NCBI RefSeq assembly: GCF_004118265.1
Contig: NZ_SDHW01000007.1
Span: 1-64,000 of the forward strand
Length of the DNA: 64,000 nucleotides
From: Lacibacter luteus
Lineage (GTDB): Bacteria; Bacteroidota; Bacteroidia; Chitinophagales; Chitinophagaceae
Direction: 5' to 3'
The position numbers and the translations under genes are program-made. This document shows, piece after piece, positions 16,039 to 26,400 of the stretch. Under the pieces are notes generated by a model. The model did not search any database, was not told the origin of the DNA, and saw nothing but the letters and a program-made list of their open reading frames with translations. How positions within the stretch are numbered: the first letter of the stretch is position 1; the number at the start of each line of letters is the position of its first letter.

Positions 16039-18690
16039 ATGAAGCAGATTTTCTTTGTTATATCATTAGTAGTTTGTTCAGTGCTTTCGGCGCAAGTGAA
16101 GATCGAGAACAAACAAGTTTCATCAAGAACAAAGTTTGGCGAACAGCGATTGAATGCAACCATTACACAGTTAAAACTAAATACTGTCAAACACAGTATT
16201 GTCCTAAGCAAACAACCAACCGGTAAGAAAGAAGGTTTCACAATTGAAACAAAAAATAACCGTACTACTATTATAGGTAATGATGAGTCAGGAATTTTGT
16301 ATGGCTGTTTAGCTTTTGCTGATGAATTAAAGAAGACAAAAAAGTTTCCTGGTACCTATTCATTCAGCGATGCTCCCGAAATGGTCTTACGTGGTGCATG
16401 TATTGGTGTACAAAAACCGTATTATCTCCCCGGCCGAACTGTGTACGAATATCCTTACACACCTGAAACTTTCCCCTGGTTCTACGATAAAAAATTATGG
16501 ATACAATATTTGGATTCAATGGTAGCCAACCGTATGAATTCATTGTATCTCTGGAACGGTCATCCGTTTGCATCCTTGGTAAAGCTGAAAGATTATCCTT
16601 ATGCAGTGGAAGTGGATGATGCAACGTTCAAAAAGAATGAAGAGATCTATCGCTTCTTAACAACGGAAGCTGATAAGCGTGGCATTTGGGTGATACAGAT
16701 GTTTTACAATATCATCGTCTCAAAACCATTTGCTGAACACCACAAGATCAAAACGCAGGAACGTGAACGACCCATCATTCCGTTGATCTCAGATTATACA
16801 CGTAAATCCATTGCAGCATTCGTAGAAAAATATCCAAACGTTGGGTTGATGGTTTGTCTGGGCGAAGCAATGGAAGGTGTAGGAAAAGATGATATTGAAT
16901 GGTTCACACAAACCATTATCCCCGGTGTAAAAGATGGATTGAAAGCATTGAACAAAACAGAAGAACCACCCATTGTTTTGCGTGCACATGATACTGATGC
17001 GCCTGCAGTGATGCGTGCTTCCTTGCCACTCTATAAAAATTTATATACGGAAGCAAAGTTCAATGGTGAAGCATTGACCTATGCAAGGCCAAGAGGAAGC
17101 TGGGCTGAGTTACATCAAACATTAAGCAGGCTCGGCAGTGTACAAATTGAGAACGTACACATCCTTGCGAATCTTGAACCTTTCCGTTATGGGTCACCTG
17201 ATTTTATTCAGCAGAGTGTAATTGGTATGCACGAAGTAATGGGCGGTAACGGTTTGCATTTGTATCCGCAGGCATCCTATTGGGATTGGCCTTACAGTGC
17301 GGATAGTGTAAAGGGCAAACGTTTATTGCAAATTGAGCGTGACTGGATCTGGTACAGTGCATGGAGCCGTTATGCATGGAAAGCAAAACGAAACCGTGAA
17401 GAAGAGATTGTTTATTGGAGCAAGCAATTGGCATCGAAGTTTGGATGCAGTGAAGCTGATGGCAGAAGAATATTAACAGCGTATGAAGAAAGCGGCGAGA
17501 TTGCTCCGAAATTGTTGCGTCGTTTTGGTATTACTGATGGTAACCGACAAACATTGACATTGGGTATGCTGATGACACAACTCATCAATCCGTTCCGCTA
17601 TGGTTTGTTTACGTTGTTGTATGATGCGGAAGCACCCGAAGGTGAAATGATCCTTGATTATGCAGATAAACAACAGAAAGGCATCAAACATATTGGTGAA
17701 ACACCACCGCAGGTAGCCAAGGAAGTTGTTGTACACGGTAACAATGCAGTTACTTCTATTATGGAAGTTTCAAGAAGAATTACGAAGAACAAAGAAGAAT
17801 TCAACCGTATTGTAAACGATATGTATTGCTACAAAGCAATGGCCGATCATTTCAGCAGTAAGGTGCAGGCAGCAGTACAATTACTTAAATACAAATACAG
17901 TGGCAATATTGCTGATCTTGAACTGGCAGTGCCCATGCTTGAAAAAAGTGTAAACGATTATAAAGAACTGGCGGCATTAACTGCAGATACTTATCTCTAC
18001 GCTAACAGTATGCAGACACAGCAACGCAAAATCCCCATGCGTGGTTCAAATGCAACTTTTAAACATTGGACAGAAATGGTGCCTGTGTTTGAAACAGAAC
18101 TCAAGACATTTAAATACAAAATTGATTCACTCAAGAACAGGTCTAACGTAAAAGCACAGGAACGCAAATCACTTCAGCAGGTAGATGTTAAACTGAATCA
18201 TGTTCCTGTTGTGTTGAATGAAGGTGCTGTACTTTTTAGTGACACCAGTTTTCGCATTAAGCAACTGGCACCTGAGTTAAAAGGTTTGAAAGCAGTAGAG
18301 CTTTCTTTTAGCAGACAATTACGTCAACCAACCGAGATTAATTTTTATACGGATAAACCGGTGAAGATATTGGTGGGCTATTTCAAAACGCAACGTGCTG
18401 CATTTACTACTGATACTGTATTTGCAAAAGCGCCTGAGCTTGAAACAAATGCAAGTGCGGATGATTATGGCCAGGCCGAAATAAAAATTTCCAATGCCAT
18501 TGCTATTGAAGGTATGCCTCCGGTGAACATTCACAGCTATTCATTCAAAGCAGGATCACATACATTGAAATTGCCGAAAGGAGTTTGCCTGGTGCTGGGT
18601 TTTGTGGATGGCACACAAATCATCCCTGTATATGATGCCATGCTGATGGGTGATGCAAAGAATAGAAATATTGATTGGTTATTTGAATAG
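16039..18690 (+). CDS. Putative secreted glycoside hydrolase of unassigned family
   Basis: An 883-residue protein with signal peptide (cleavage near VLSAQ). Residues 20-115 look like the alpha/beta N-terminal domain seen in GH20, GH67 and GH84 enzymes (GFTIETKN, GILYGCLAFADEL). A probable TIM barrel follows (about 120-450) with acidic strand ends such as MVCLGEAMEG, then a helical region (450-690) and a beta-sandwich end. The stop is 2 kb before GH28, and the start is 1 bp after the PL1 stop, so it is translationally linked to pectate lyase. I cannot place it in a known family; an alpha-glucuronidase-like or hexosaminidase-like fold acting on a pectin side chain is my guess. Confidence 0.65.
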   Translation: MKQIFFVISLVVCSVLSAQVKIENKQVSSRTKFGEQRLNATITQLKLNTVKHSIVLSKQPTGKKEGFTIETKNNRTTIIGNDESGILYGCLAFADELKKTKKFPGTYSFSDAPEMVLRGACIGVQKPYYLPGRTVYEYPYTPETFPWFYDKKLWIQYLDSMVANRMNSLYLWNGHPFASLVKLKDYPYAVEVDDATFKKNEEIYRFLTTEADKRGIWVIQMFYNIIVSKPFAEHHKIKTQERERPIIPLISDYTRKSIAAFVEKYPNVGLMVCLGEAMEGVGKDDIEWFTQTIIPGVKDGLKALNKTEEPPIVLRAHDTDAPAVMRASLPLYKNLYTEAKFNGEALTYARPRGSWAELHQTLSRLGSVQIENVHILANLEPFRYGSPDFIQQSVIGMHEVMGGNGLHLYPQASYWDWPYSADSVKGKRLLQIERDWIWYSAWSRYAWKAKRNREEEIVYWSKQLASKFGCSEADGRRILTAYEESGEIAPKLLRRFGITDGNRQTLTLGMLMTQLINPFRYGLFTLLYDAEAPEGEMILDYADKQQKGIKHIGETPPQVAKEVVVHGNNAVTSIMEVSRRITKNKEEFNRIVNDMYCYKAMADHFSSKVQAAVQLLKYKYSGNIADLELAVPMLEKSVNDYKELAALTADTYLYANSMQTQQRKIPMRGSNATFKHWTEMVPVFETELKTFKYKIDSLKNRSNVKAQERKSLQQVDVKLNHVPVVLNEGAVLFSDTSFRIKQLAPELKGLKAVELSFSRQLRQPTEINFYTDKPVKILVGYFKTQRAAFTTDTVFAKAPELETNASADDYGQAEIKISNAIAIEGMPPVNIHSYSFKAGSHTLKLPKGVCLVLGFVDGTQIIPVYDAMLMGDAKNRNIDWLFE

Positions 18691-18950
18691 TCTCTCACAG
18701 ATTACTCAGATTAGCACAGAAAAATCCGTGAACATCCGTGAAATCTGCGAGCATGGAATAGAAATGTTGATTGGTTATTTGAATAGCTCTTACAGATTAC
18801 GCAGATTAGCACAGAATTTTCTGTGAACATCCGTGAAATCTGCGAGCAAGGAATAGAAATGTTGATTGGTTATTTGAATAGCTCTCACAGTTTACACAGA
18901 TTCGGACAGAAAATTCTGTGATCATTAGTGTTATCGGTGAGCAAAAAATA
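18661..18950. repeat. Tandem triplication of gene tail plus family A repeat
   Basis: A unit of 95-96 bp beginning AATAGAAAT(A/G)TTGATTGG recurs at 18661, 18757 and 18852. The first copy is the coding end (RNIDWLFE and stop) of the hydrolase gene; the next two carry the same tail as non-coding DNA. Each unit then contains a family A palindrome (CACAGATTA...ATCTGCGAG). The third right end GGTGAG lies 14 nt before the GH28 start. Confidence 0.9.
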
Positions 18951-18955
18951 AATAA

Positions 18956-20503
18956 ATGAAAAAACTGATTCTTTTTGTTTTTGTTACAGCCGTTTGCTTT
19001 ACCGCAACGGCTCAGCGTTTTTATGATGTTATTAAATACGGTGCAAAGAACGACAGCAGCAAGATCGCAACAAAGCCCATTGCCGATGCTATTGCAGCTG
19101 CATCAAAAGCGGGAGGCGGTACAGTGTATTTTCCTGCGGGAAAATATTTAACCGGTCCAATTCATTTAAAAAGTAACATCACCATTTTGATTGATGCAGG
19201 TGCCGAGCTGCACTTCTCAGATAATTTTGATGATTACCTGCCGATGGTGGAGAGTCGTTATGAAGGTGTGGATGTAAAAAGTTTTTCGCCATTGTTTTAT
19301 GCATACAAAGCGGAGAACATTGCCATCACCGGAAGAGGCACGATCAATGGTCATGGGCAAAAGTGGTGGAACTATGCATTAACGTTTTACAAAAACCAAA
19401 CAGAACGAAACAAATATCAACTCCTGTTTGATAGTTTGAATAAAGATATTCTGCTGCCGGATGATCCAACACAAATGAAACGTGGATTTCTGCGTCCGCC
19501 GTTTATACAACCATTGTATTGCAAGAATGTATTGATCGAAGGCATCACTATTACCAATTCACCTTTCTGGACAGTAACACCTGAGTTCTGCGAAAACGTA
19601 ACGATTAAAGCAGTCACAATTAATAATCCACCTTCACCAAATACAGATGGTATCAATCCATCGAGTTGCAGGTATGTGCATATTTCCGATTGCCATATCA
19701 GTGTGGGTGATGATTGCATTACGATCAAATCAGGGAAAGATCTTCCGGGAAGAACAAAAGCAACACCAGCTGAAAATTATACTATCACCAATTGTACCAT
19801 GCTTAGTGGACATGGTGGCGTGGTGATCGGCAGTGAAATGAGTGGTGATGTAAAGAAGATCACCATCAGCAATTGTGTGTTCGATGGAACGGATCGTGGC
19901 ATTCGCATTAAAACAGCAAGAGGAAGAGGTGGTGTAGTGGAAGATATCCGTGTAGATAATATTGTGATGAAGAACATCAAAGCACAGGCGATCGTGCTCG
20001 ATATGGAATATGCAAAAACACAACCTGCACCCGTGAGCGAACGTACGCCGCAGTTCCGCAATATCCGGTTGAGTAATATCACTGCTTACACCAAACAGGC
20101 GATGTTCATTAACGGTCTGGATGAAATGCCTGTGAGTGAGATCAGTTTGAATGATTGTGTGTTTGAAGCAGAAACAGGTATTACGATCCGCAATGGTAAA
20201 GATATTGAACTGCATAACGTAAGAGTGAATACAAAAACAGGTGCATCATTGTCAGTTGAAAAAACTGAACGTTTAACGGTAAATGGTTTTGTTTCAGCGA
20301 AGCCGTTGACAACTGCACCGCTTATCCGTTTAACAAATGTTGAGAATGTGTTGCTGATGAACAACTGGCCCTTCAACGGAACAAAAACATTTGCAGAGAT
20401 AAAAGGTGCAAACACAAAAAATATTTTGTTTAAGAATAATACACTTGGAGAAGCAGCGGTGATAGTTGCGGATGATGTGAAGAAGGAAGAGGTGAAGCAG
20501 TAG
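18956..20503 (+). CDS. Secreted polygalacturonase, family GH28
   Basis: A 515-residue beta-helix protein with signal peptide ending TATAQ. All four GH28 motifs are present: NTDG at 229-232, DD at 252-253, GHG at 285-287 and RIK at 317-319; the three Asp are the catalytic residues and His286 and the RIK motif line the subsites. The N-terminus FYDVIKYGAKNDSSK and AGGGTVYFPAGKYLTG is typical of bacterial exo-acting members. It should hydrolyse alpha-1,4-galacturonate chains or oligomers, possibly also rhamnogalacturonan. It is preceded by the tandem repeat and followed by repeat A copy 5. Confidence 0.95.
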   Translation: MKKLILFVFVTAVCFTATAQRFYDVIKYGAKNDSSKIATKPIADAIAAASKAGGGTVYFPAGKYLTGPIHLKSNITILIDAGAELHFSDNFDDYLPMVESRYEGVDVKSFSPLFYAYKAENIAITGRGTINGHGQKWWNYALTFYKNQTERNKYQLLFDSLNKDILLPDDPTQMKRGFLRPPFIQPLYCKNVLIEGITITNSPFWTVTPEFCENVTIKAVTINNPPSPNTDGINPSSCRYVHISDCHISVGDDCITIKSGKDLPGRTKATPAENYTITNCTMLSGHGGVVIGSEMSGDVKKITISNCVFDGTDRGIRIKTARGRGGVVEDIRVDNIVMKNIKAQAIVLDMEYAKTQPAPVSERTPQFRNIRLSNITAYTKQAMFINGLDEMPVSEISLNDCVFEAETGITIRNGKDIELHNVRVNTKTGASLSVEKTERLTVNGFVSAKPLTTAPLIRLTNVENVLLMNNWPFNGTKTFAEIKGANTKNILFKNNTLGEAAVIVADDVKKEEVKQ

Positions 20504-20509
20504 TGGGTT

Positions 20510-20570
20510 GCTCACAGATGACACAGATGATCACAGATTTTTTTCTGTGTTAATCCGTGTAATCAGTGAG
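20510..20570. repeat. Family A palindromic repeat, copy 5
   Basis: GCTCACAGATGACACAGATGATCACAGATT pairs imperfectly with TCTGTGTTAATCCGTGTAATCAGTGAG. It starts 6 bp after the GH28 stop and ends 67 nt before the GH95 start. Confidence 0.85.
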
Positions 20571-20637
20571 AAAAAAAGATGAATAGAATTGTTGCAGTAC
20601 AAGAGTGCGACGCAACAGAAGCTTAATAGAAATTCAA

Positions 20638-23430
20638 ATGATGACTTACAAAAAAATAATTTTGGCTTTCGCATTACTCTTAACGTGTAATGCATTTTCT
20701 TTTGCGCAGGATTTAAAACTCTGGTACAACAAACCGGCTGTTAAGTGGACGGAAGCATTGCCCATTGGTAATGGTCGTTTGGGTGCAATGGTGTTTGGTG
20801 CAATTGACAATGATCATTTACAGTTTAATGAAGAAACATTGTGGACGGGTGAGCCGAGGGCTTACAGCAGACCGGGTGCGTACAAGTATTTAGACAGCAT
20901 TCGCCAGTTGTTGTTTGCAGGAAAGCAAAAAGAAGCAGAGGCGTTGGCTGAGAAAGAATTTATGGGGTTGAAAAGTTTTGAAGGTGAACGCAGCGGATGG
21001 ATAACCAAAGCAACGGTCGATAAAAAATATGCTGCAGCAAATTTTGATGACAGCAAATGGCCAACGATGACGGTGCCGAGTTGGGAAGGATGGGAGCAGG
21101 TTGGTCATGGTGGATTGGATGGCGCTGTGTGGTTGCGTACAAGTTTTGTGTTGCCTGATGATTGGAAGGAAGAAGATATGATCGCTGATTTCAACCGCAT
21201 TCGTGATTGGGATTACTCGTATGTGAATGGTGTGTTGGTTGGCAGTCAGCAAAATACTGAAGGAAGAAAATATACTGTTGCAAAAAATCTCTTACACAAA
21301 GGCAAGAATACAATCGCCATACTAGTGCTGAATTTTTCGGATAAAGGTGGCGTGTATGGTTATAAAGACACGAGCATTCATATTGGTATTGCACCTGTAA
21401 GTAATCCCAATGCAAAAATTTCATTGAATGGTGATTGGAAATATTTTGTGGTAGATGATAATCCGCCACCCGTTGGTGCTTACCAGGCAGCGTATCAACC
21501 ATTCGGTGATCTGCATTTAAAGTTTGCCAACACTACTGCTGCAACGAATTACAAAAGAGAACTGGATATAACCAATGCAGTTGCTGCAACAACTTATTCA
21601 TTGAATGGCGTGAATTACAGAAGAGAATATTTAGTGAGTCAACCGAACCAGGTAATTGCTGTTCATTTAACTGCATCGCAAAAACAAAGCGTCAGTTTTG
21701 AAGCGGAGCTGAGCAGTGCACATAAAAATTATACCGTTACAAAAGTGGGAAATGATCTTGTGTTATCGGTGAAAGTAAGAACAGGTGCATTGCGTGGCGA
21801 AAGTTATTTGCGTGTAGTTGCAAAAAGCGGAACGGTAAAAATTGATAATGGAAAATTGATCATCAGTAATGCAGACGAAGCAACACTTTACTTAACTGCA
21901 GGTACAAACTATAAAAACTACAAAGACATTACTGCTGATCCAAAACAACCCTGCATTACAGCACTGGCATCAATTGCCGGAAAAACTTATCTGCAGATCA
22001 AAGCGGCACATATAAAAGAATATCAGCAATATTTCAATACATTTTCATTGAACCTTGGTAAATCGGCCAATGAAAGTTTACCAACCGATGAACGTATTGA
22101 ACAGTTTGCAACAGCAAATGATCCATCGTTTGTTGCGTTGTATCTGCAATACGGTCGTTATTTATTGATCGCTTCATCAAGACCGGGAACAAGACCGGCA
22201 AACCTGCAAGGTATCTGGAACGATCTTGTAAATCCGCCATGGGGCAGTAAGTACACCACCAACATCAATGCAGAAATGAATTACTGGCCAGCAGAGTTGT
22301 TGAATCTTTTGCCGTTGCATCAACCATTGTTTGATATGATCAGTGAATTGGCGATTACAGGAAAGCAAACGGCAAAAGATCATTACAACGCACCGGGTTG
22401 GGTATTGCATCACAACACCGATGTGTGGAGAGGTACTGCACCGATCAATGCAGCCAATCATGGTATCTGGGTTACAGGTGGCGCATGGTTGTGTCAGCAT
22501 TTGTGGGAGCGTTATCAATTCACACAGGATAAAAACTTTTTAAAGAACAAAGCTTATCCCATTATGAAAGATGCCGCTTTGTTTTTTAATGCATTTCTTA
22601 TTAAAGATCCGAAGACAGGTTATCTCATCAGCACACCATCCAACTCACCTGAGCAAGGTGGATTGGTGGCTGGCCCAACAATGGATCACCAGATCATTCG
22701 TGATTTGTTTAAGAATGTAATTGCTGCAAGTGAAGTGCTGAATGTGGATGCGGAGTTACGTACAATACTGAAAGAAAAATACAAACAGATCGCACCAAAC
22801 ACAATTGGTAAACACGGACAATTGCAGGAGTGGATGGAGGATGTTGATAATCCGAATAACAAACATCGTCATGTGTCGCATCTGTGGGGATTGTATCCCG
22901 GCAATGAAATTAATTGGGATGAAACACCGGAGATCACCAAAGCTGCCAAGCAATCACTCATTTTCCGTGGCGATGAAGCAACAGGTTGGAGTCTTGGTTG
23001 GAAAATTAATTTCTGGGCGAGATTTAAAGATGGTGATCATGCATTTCACATGATCAAGATGTTGATGAGCCCGGCAAAGAATGGTGCAGGCAGTTATCCG
23101 AATTTATTTGATGCACATCCGCCATTCCAGATCGATGGAAATTTTGGCGGTGCTGCAGGTATCGGTGAAATGCTGATACAAAGTCATACAAAATATATTG
23201 ACATCCTGCCTGCCTTGCCGTCGGCTTTAGCCAGCGGAGAAGTGAAAGGCATTTGTGCAAGAGGTGGTTTTGTTGTGGATATGCAATGGAGCGAAGGGAA
23301 GTTGATGAAGTTGAAAGTAAGATCAATTGCAGGTACTGAATTGCGTTTGCGTTATAATGGAAAGATCGTAACAATTAAAACAATTAAGAACGGAGAGTAT
23401 CAGTTTGATGGACAGCTCAGATCATTATAG
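20638..23430 (+). CDS. Secreted GH95 alpha-L-fucosidase/alpha-L-galactosidase with inserted domain
   Basis: A 930-residue protein with signal peptide ending FSFAQ. Residues 30-90 match the GH95 N-terminus (AVKWTEALPIGNGRLGAMVFG, NEETLWTGEP). About residues 110-260 are an extra beta-sandwich resembling a GH2 sugar-binding domain (AVWLRTSFVLPDDW, SYVNGVLVG, KGKNTIAILVLN). The (alpha/alpha)6 catalytic part has NIN at 542-544, Glu672 in SNSPEQG and Asp833 in FQIDGNFG, corresponding to the known GH95 catalytic set. It would release terminal alpha-L-fucose or alpha-L-galactose, both present in rhamnogalacturonan II. ATG 20638 is chosen; the GTG at 20605 would precede the signal peptide with ten charged residues. 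Confidence 0.92.
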   Translation: MMTYKKIILAFALLLTCNAFSFAQDLKLWYNKPAVKWTEALPIGNGRLGAMVFGAIDNDHLQFNEETLWTGEPRAYSRPGAYKYLDSIRQLLFAGKQKEAEALAEKEFMGLKSFEGERSGWITKATVDKKYAAANFDDSKWPTMTVPSWEGWEQVGHGGLDGAVWLRTSFVLPDDWKEEDMIADFNRIRDWDYSYVNGVLVGSQQNTEGRKYTVAKNLLHKGKNTIAILVLNFSDKGGVYGYKDTSIHIGIAPVSNPNAKISLNGDWKYFVVDDNPPPVGAYQAAYQPFGDLHLKFANTTAATNYKRELDITNAVAATTYSLNGVNYRREYLVSQPNQVIAVHLTASQKQSVSFEAELSSAHKNYTVTKVGNDLVLSVKVRTGALRGESYLRVVAKSGTVKIDNGKLIISNADEATLYLTAGTNYKNYKDITADPKQPCITALASIAGKTYLQIKAAHIKEYQQYFNTFSLNLGKSANESLPTDERIEQFATANDPSFVALYLQYGRYLLIASSRPGTRPANLQGIWNDLVNPPWGSKYTTNINAEMNYWPAELLNLLPLHQPLFDMISELAITGKQTAKDHYNAPGWVLHHNTDVWRGTAPINAANHGIWVTGGAWLCQHLWERYQFTQDKNFLKNKAYPIMKDAALFFNAFLIKDPKTGYLISTPSNSPEQGGLVAGPTMDHQIIRDLFKNVIAASEVLNVDAELRTILKEKYKQIAPNTIGKHGQLQEWMEDVDNPNNKHRHVSHLWGLYPGNEINWDETPEITKAAKQSLIFRGDEATGWSLGWKINFWARFKDGDHAFHMIKMLMSPAKNGAGSYPNLFDAHPPFQIDGNFGGAAGIGEMLIQSHTKYIDILPALPSALASGEVKGICARGGFVVDMQWSEGKLMKLKVRSIAGTELRLRYNGKIVTIKTIKNGEYQFDGQLRSL

Positions 23431-26400
23431 TATCAATATTTTTCTTTCACGCAAAGACGCAAAGGCGCAAAGTTTAAAACATAAGTTTCTTTGCGTCTCT
23501 GCTTCTCTGCACCTCTGCGTGAAACCCTTTGTGATTCTCTTTGTCTTCGTGTCTCTGTGGTTTAATTCTTCCGCACAACGCCAGGATATTTCATTAAACG
23601 AAAACTGGCTGACCATTGCAACAAGTAACGATCAGCAATTACCAGCGAATACGTATCAGGCAACCATCAACAGCAACTGGAAGAAAGTAAACGTTCCGCA
23701 TAACTGGGATCAGTACGAGGGTTACAGAAGGTTGTTACACGGAAATCGTCATGGCGATTCATGGTATCGAAAAACATTTACAAGCACACAAACAAAAACC
23801 GGCAAACGTTTCTTTTTGTTTTTTGAAGGAGTAGGATCGTACGCCGCTGTTTATCTCAACAATAAAAAAGTTGGTGAACATATTGGCGGACGAACAACGT
23901 TTACATTGGATGTAACCGATGTGATCAAAACAGATGGCACAACAAATCGATTGGCAGTAAGAGCTTATCACCCATCCAATATTCAAAACCTTCCCTGGGT
24001 TTGTGGAGGTTGCAGTGATGAACGTGGTTTTAGTGAAGGCTCACAGCCGATGGGTATTTTTCGTCCCGTGCATTTAATTGTTACGAATGATGTACGCATT
24101 GAACCGTTTGGCGTGCATGCATGGGCTGATATAACAGAGAAAGAAGTGCAGCTGAATATTGCAACCACACTTAAAAACTATTCACAGAAGAAAAGAGATA
24201 TTGTTGTTGAACACAGATTGATTGATGCCAATGGCAAAGAAGTAAAAAAGATAGTTGAAAAAGGTGTAAGTGTAGAAAAAGGAACTTCTGTTGAACAAAA
24301 ATCCGACATCATACATCCGACATCAGCCATCAATCTCTGGTCTGTTGAAAACCCTTATCTCTACAAAATCATTTCAGTTGTAAAAGAAAACAATGTTGTT
24401 CTTGATAAAATTGCAACAGAATTTGGTTTCAGAACCATCAACTGGAAAAATCCAACCAACCAGTTTTTCTTAAACGGAAAACCCGTTTTCATTAACGGTA
24501 TTGCGGAGTATGAACATTTGCTGGGACAAAGTCATGCGTTCAGTAAGGAACAAATTGTATCCCGTTTCAAATGGATGCAAGCTGCTGGCTTCAACGCCTT
24601 CCGTGATGGGCATCAACCGCATCATTTATTATACGGACAGTTGTGCGATGCAAAAGGAATTCTTTGGTGGACACAGTTGAGTGCACATGTGTGGTATGAT
24701 TCGCCTGAGTTCAGAAATAATTTTAAACAACTGTTGAGAGAATGGGTGATCGAACGACGCAACAGTCCGTCGATTATTTTATGGGGTTTGCAGAATGAAA
24801 GCAAACTGCCTGAAGATTTTGCAAAAGAATGTACAGAATTAATTCGTTCACTTGATCCAACTGTATCTACACAACGTTTGGTTACAACCTGCAACGGTGG
24901 AGAAGGAACCGATTGGGATGTACCGCAAAACTGGACGGGCACTTATGGTGGTAATCCTGCAACGTATGGTGATGATGTAAAGAAGCAAGTGTTGATCGGT
25001 GAGTATGGTGCATGGCGCACAATTGATCTGCATACTGAAGGTGGCTTTGTACAAAATGGAATTTTGAGTGAAGATCGTATGGTGCAGTTGATGGAGCAGA
25101 AAGTGCGTTTAGCCGAATCAGTGAAAGACAGCAGTGCCGGGCATTTCTTTTGGTTGCTCACATCGCATGATAATCCCGGTCGTGTACAAGGTGGTGAAGG
25201 TTTGCGTGAACTCGATCGCATTGGTCCGGTGAATTATAAAGGATTGCTTACACCATGGGAAGAACCAACGGATGCGTATTACATGTTCCGCAGCAATTAT
25301 GCTGATAAGAACAAAGAACCGATGGTTTACATTGTTTCGCATACATGGCCCAACCGATGGATGAAGCCCGGTATTAAAGACAGTATTTATGTGTACAGCA
25401 ATTGCGATGAAGTGGAATTGTTTAATGATGTAAATGGTTCATCGTTTGGCAAGCAAAAGAAGAATGGCATCGGCACACATTTTCAATGGGACAATGTGAA
25501 CATACAATACAATGTGTTGTATGCAGTGGGTTATGTGAAAGGGAAAGCAGTTGCAAGAGATACCATTGTGTTGCATCATTTACCACAATCACCCAACTTT
25601 AAGCAACTGTATGCAAATGCAAAACCGTTAACCAAACCAACAGCAGGTTGTAATTATATCTATCGCATCAATTGTGGCGGGGCAGCGTATAAAGATGAAA
25701 ATGGAAATACATGGGCTGCAGATAAAGGCTTTGCAACATCATGGACAAAAGATTTTCAGGAAGTGCCGGTGAACTTTGCAAGTCAACGCAGAACATTTTC
25801 TCCAATCAAAAATACAAATGACTGGAAGCTGTTTCAAAGCTTCCGCTATGGAAAGGATAAACTCAGTTACGAATTTCCATTGCCCGATGGTGAATACTTA
25901 GTAGAACTTTATTTTGTTGAACCGTGGTTGGGAATTGGTGGAGGTACTAATGCAAAAGGCATGCGTTTGTTTGATGTAGCCATTAACGGAAAGACTGTTA
26001 TTGATGACTTGGATATCTGGAATGAAGTTGGAGTTAATACAGCTTTGAAGAAAACAGTAAAAGCAAAGATCAGCGGCGGTAAGATGATCATTTCATTTCC
26101 TGAAAGCAAATCGGGACAGGCTGTTATTTCTGCGATTGCCATTGCTTCAACAAAGAATGGTATTAAACCGGCAGCAGCATCATCGCTTATCAGCAAACTT
26201 TCATGTAACAATTGTACAGAACAAAGTTGGTTGGATATTGGGGATAAAAATTATACTTATTCAAATACCACTATAAATAGCTTGCCTTCAAATTTATTTG
26301 GGGCTGACTGGATACGGTTGGATCAGAACAAAGAAAGCAGTCCGGTGTCATTTACAACAAATGTGGAGCTGGATCTTTTTTTTGCGGTGAAAGAGAATCG

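Noticed and set aside
18661-18950. CRISPR-like array
   Set aside because: Three units of 95-96 bp with near-identical content throughout and no unique spacers; it is a tandem duplication including a gene tail.
20579-20626. 15-codon micro-ORF between repeat A5 and GH95
   Set aside because: ATG to TAA frame with no recognisable features. Its start directly after a repeat end is probably incidental; it could be a leader peptide, but nothing supports it.
22343-22543. Plus-strand frame inside GH95
   Set aside because: Overlaps conserved catalytic coding sequence in another frame; no features of a real protein.
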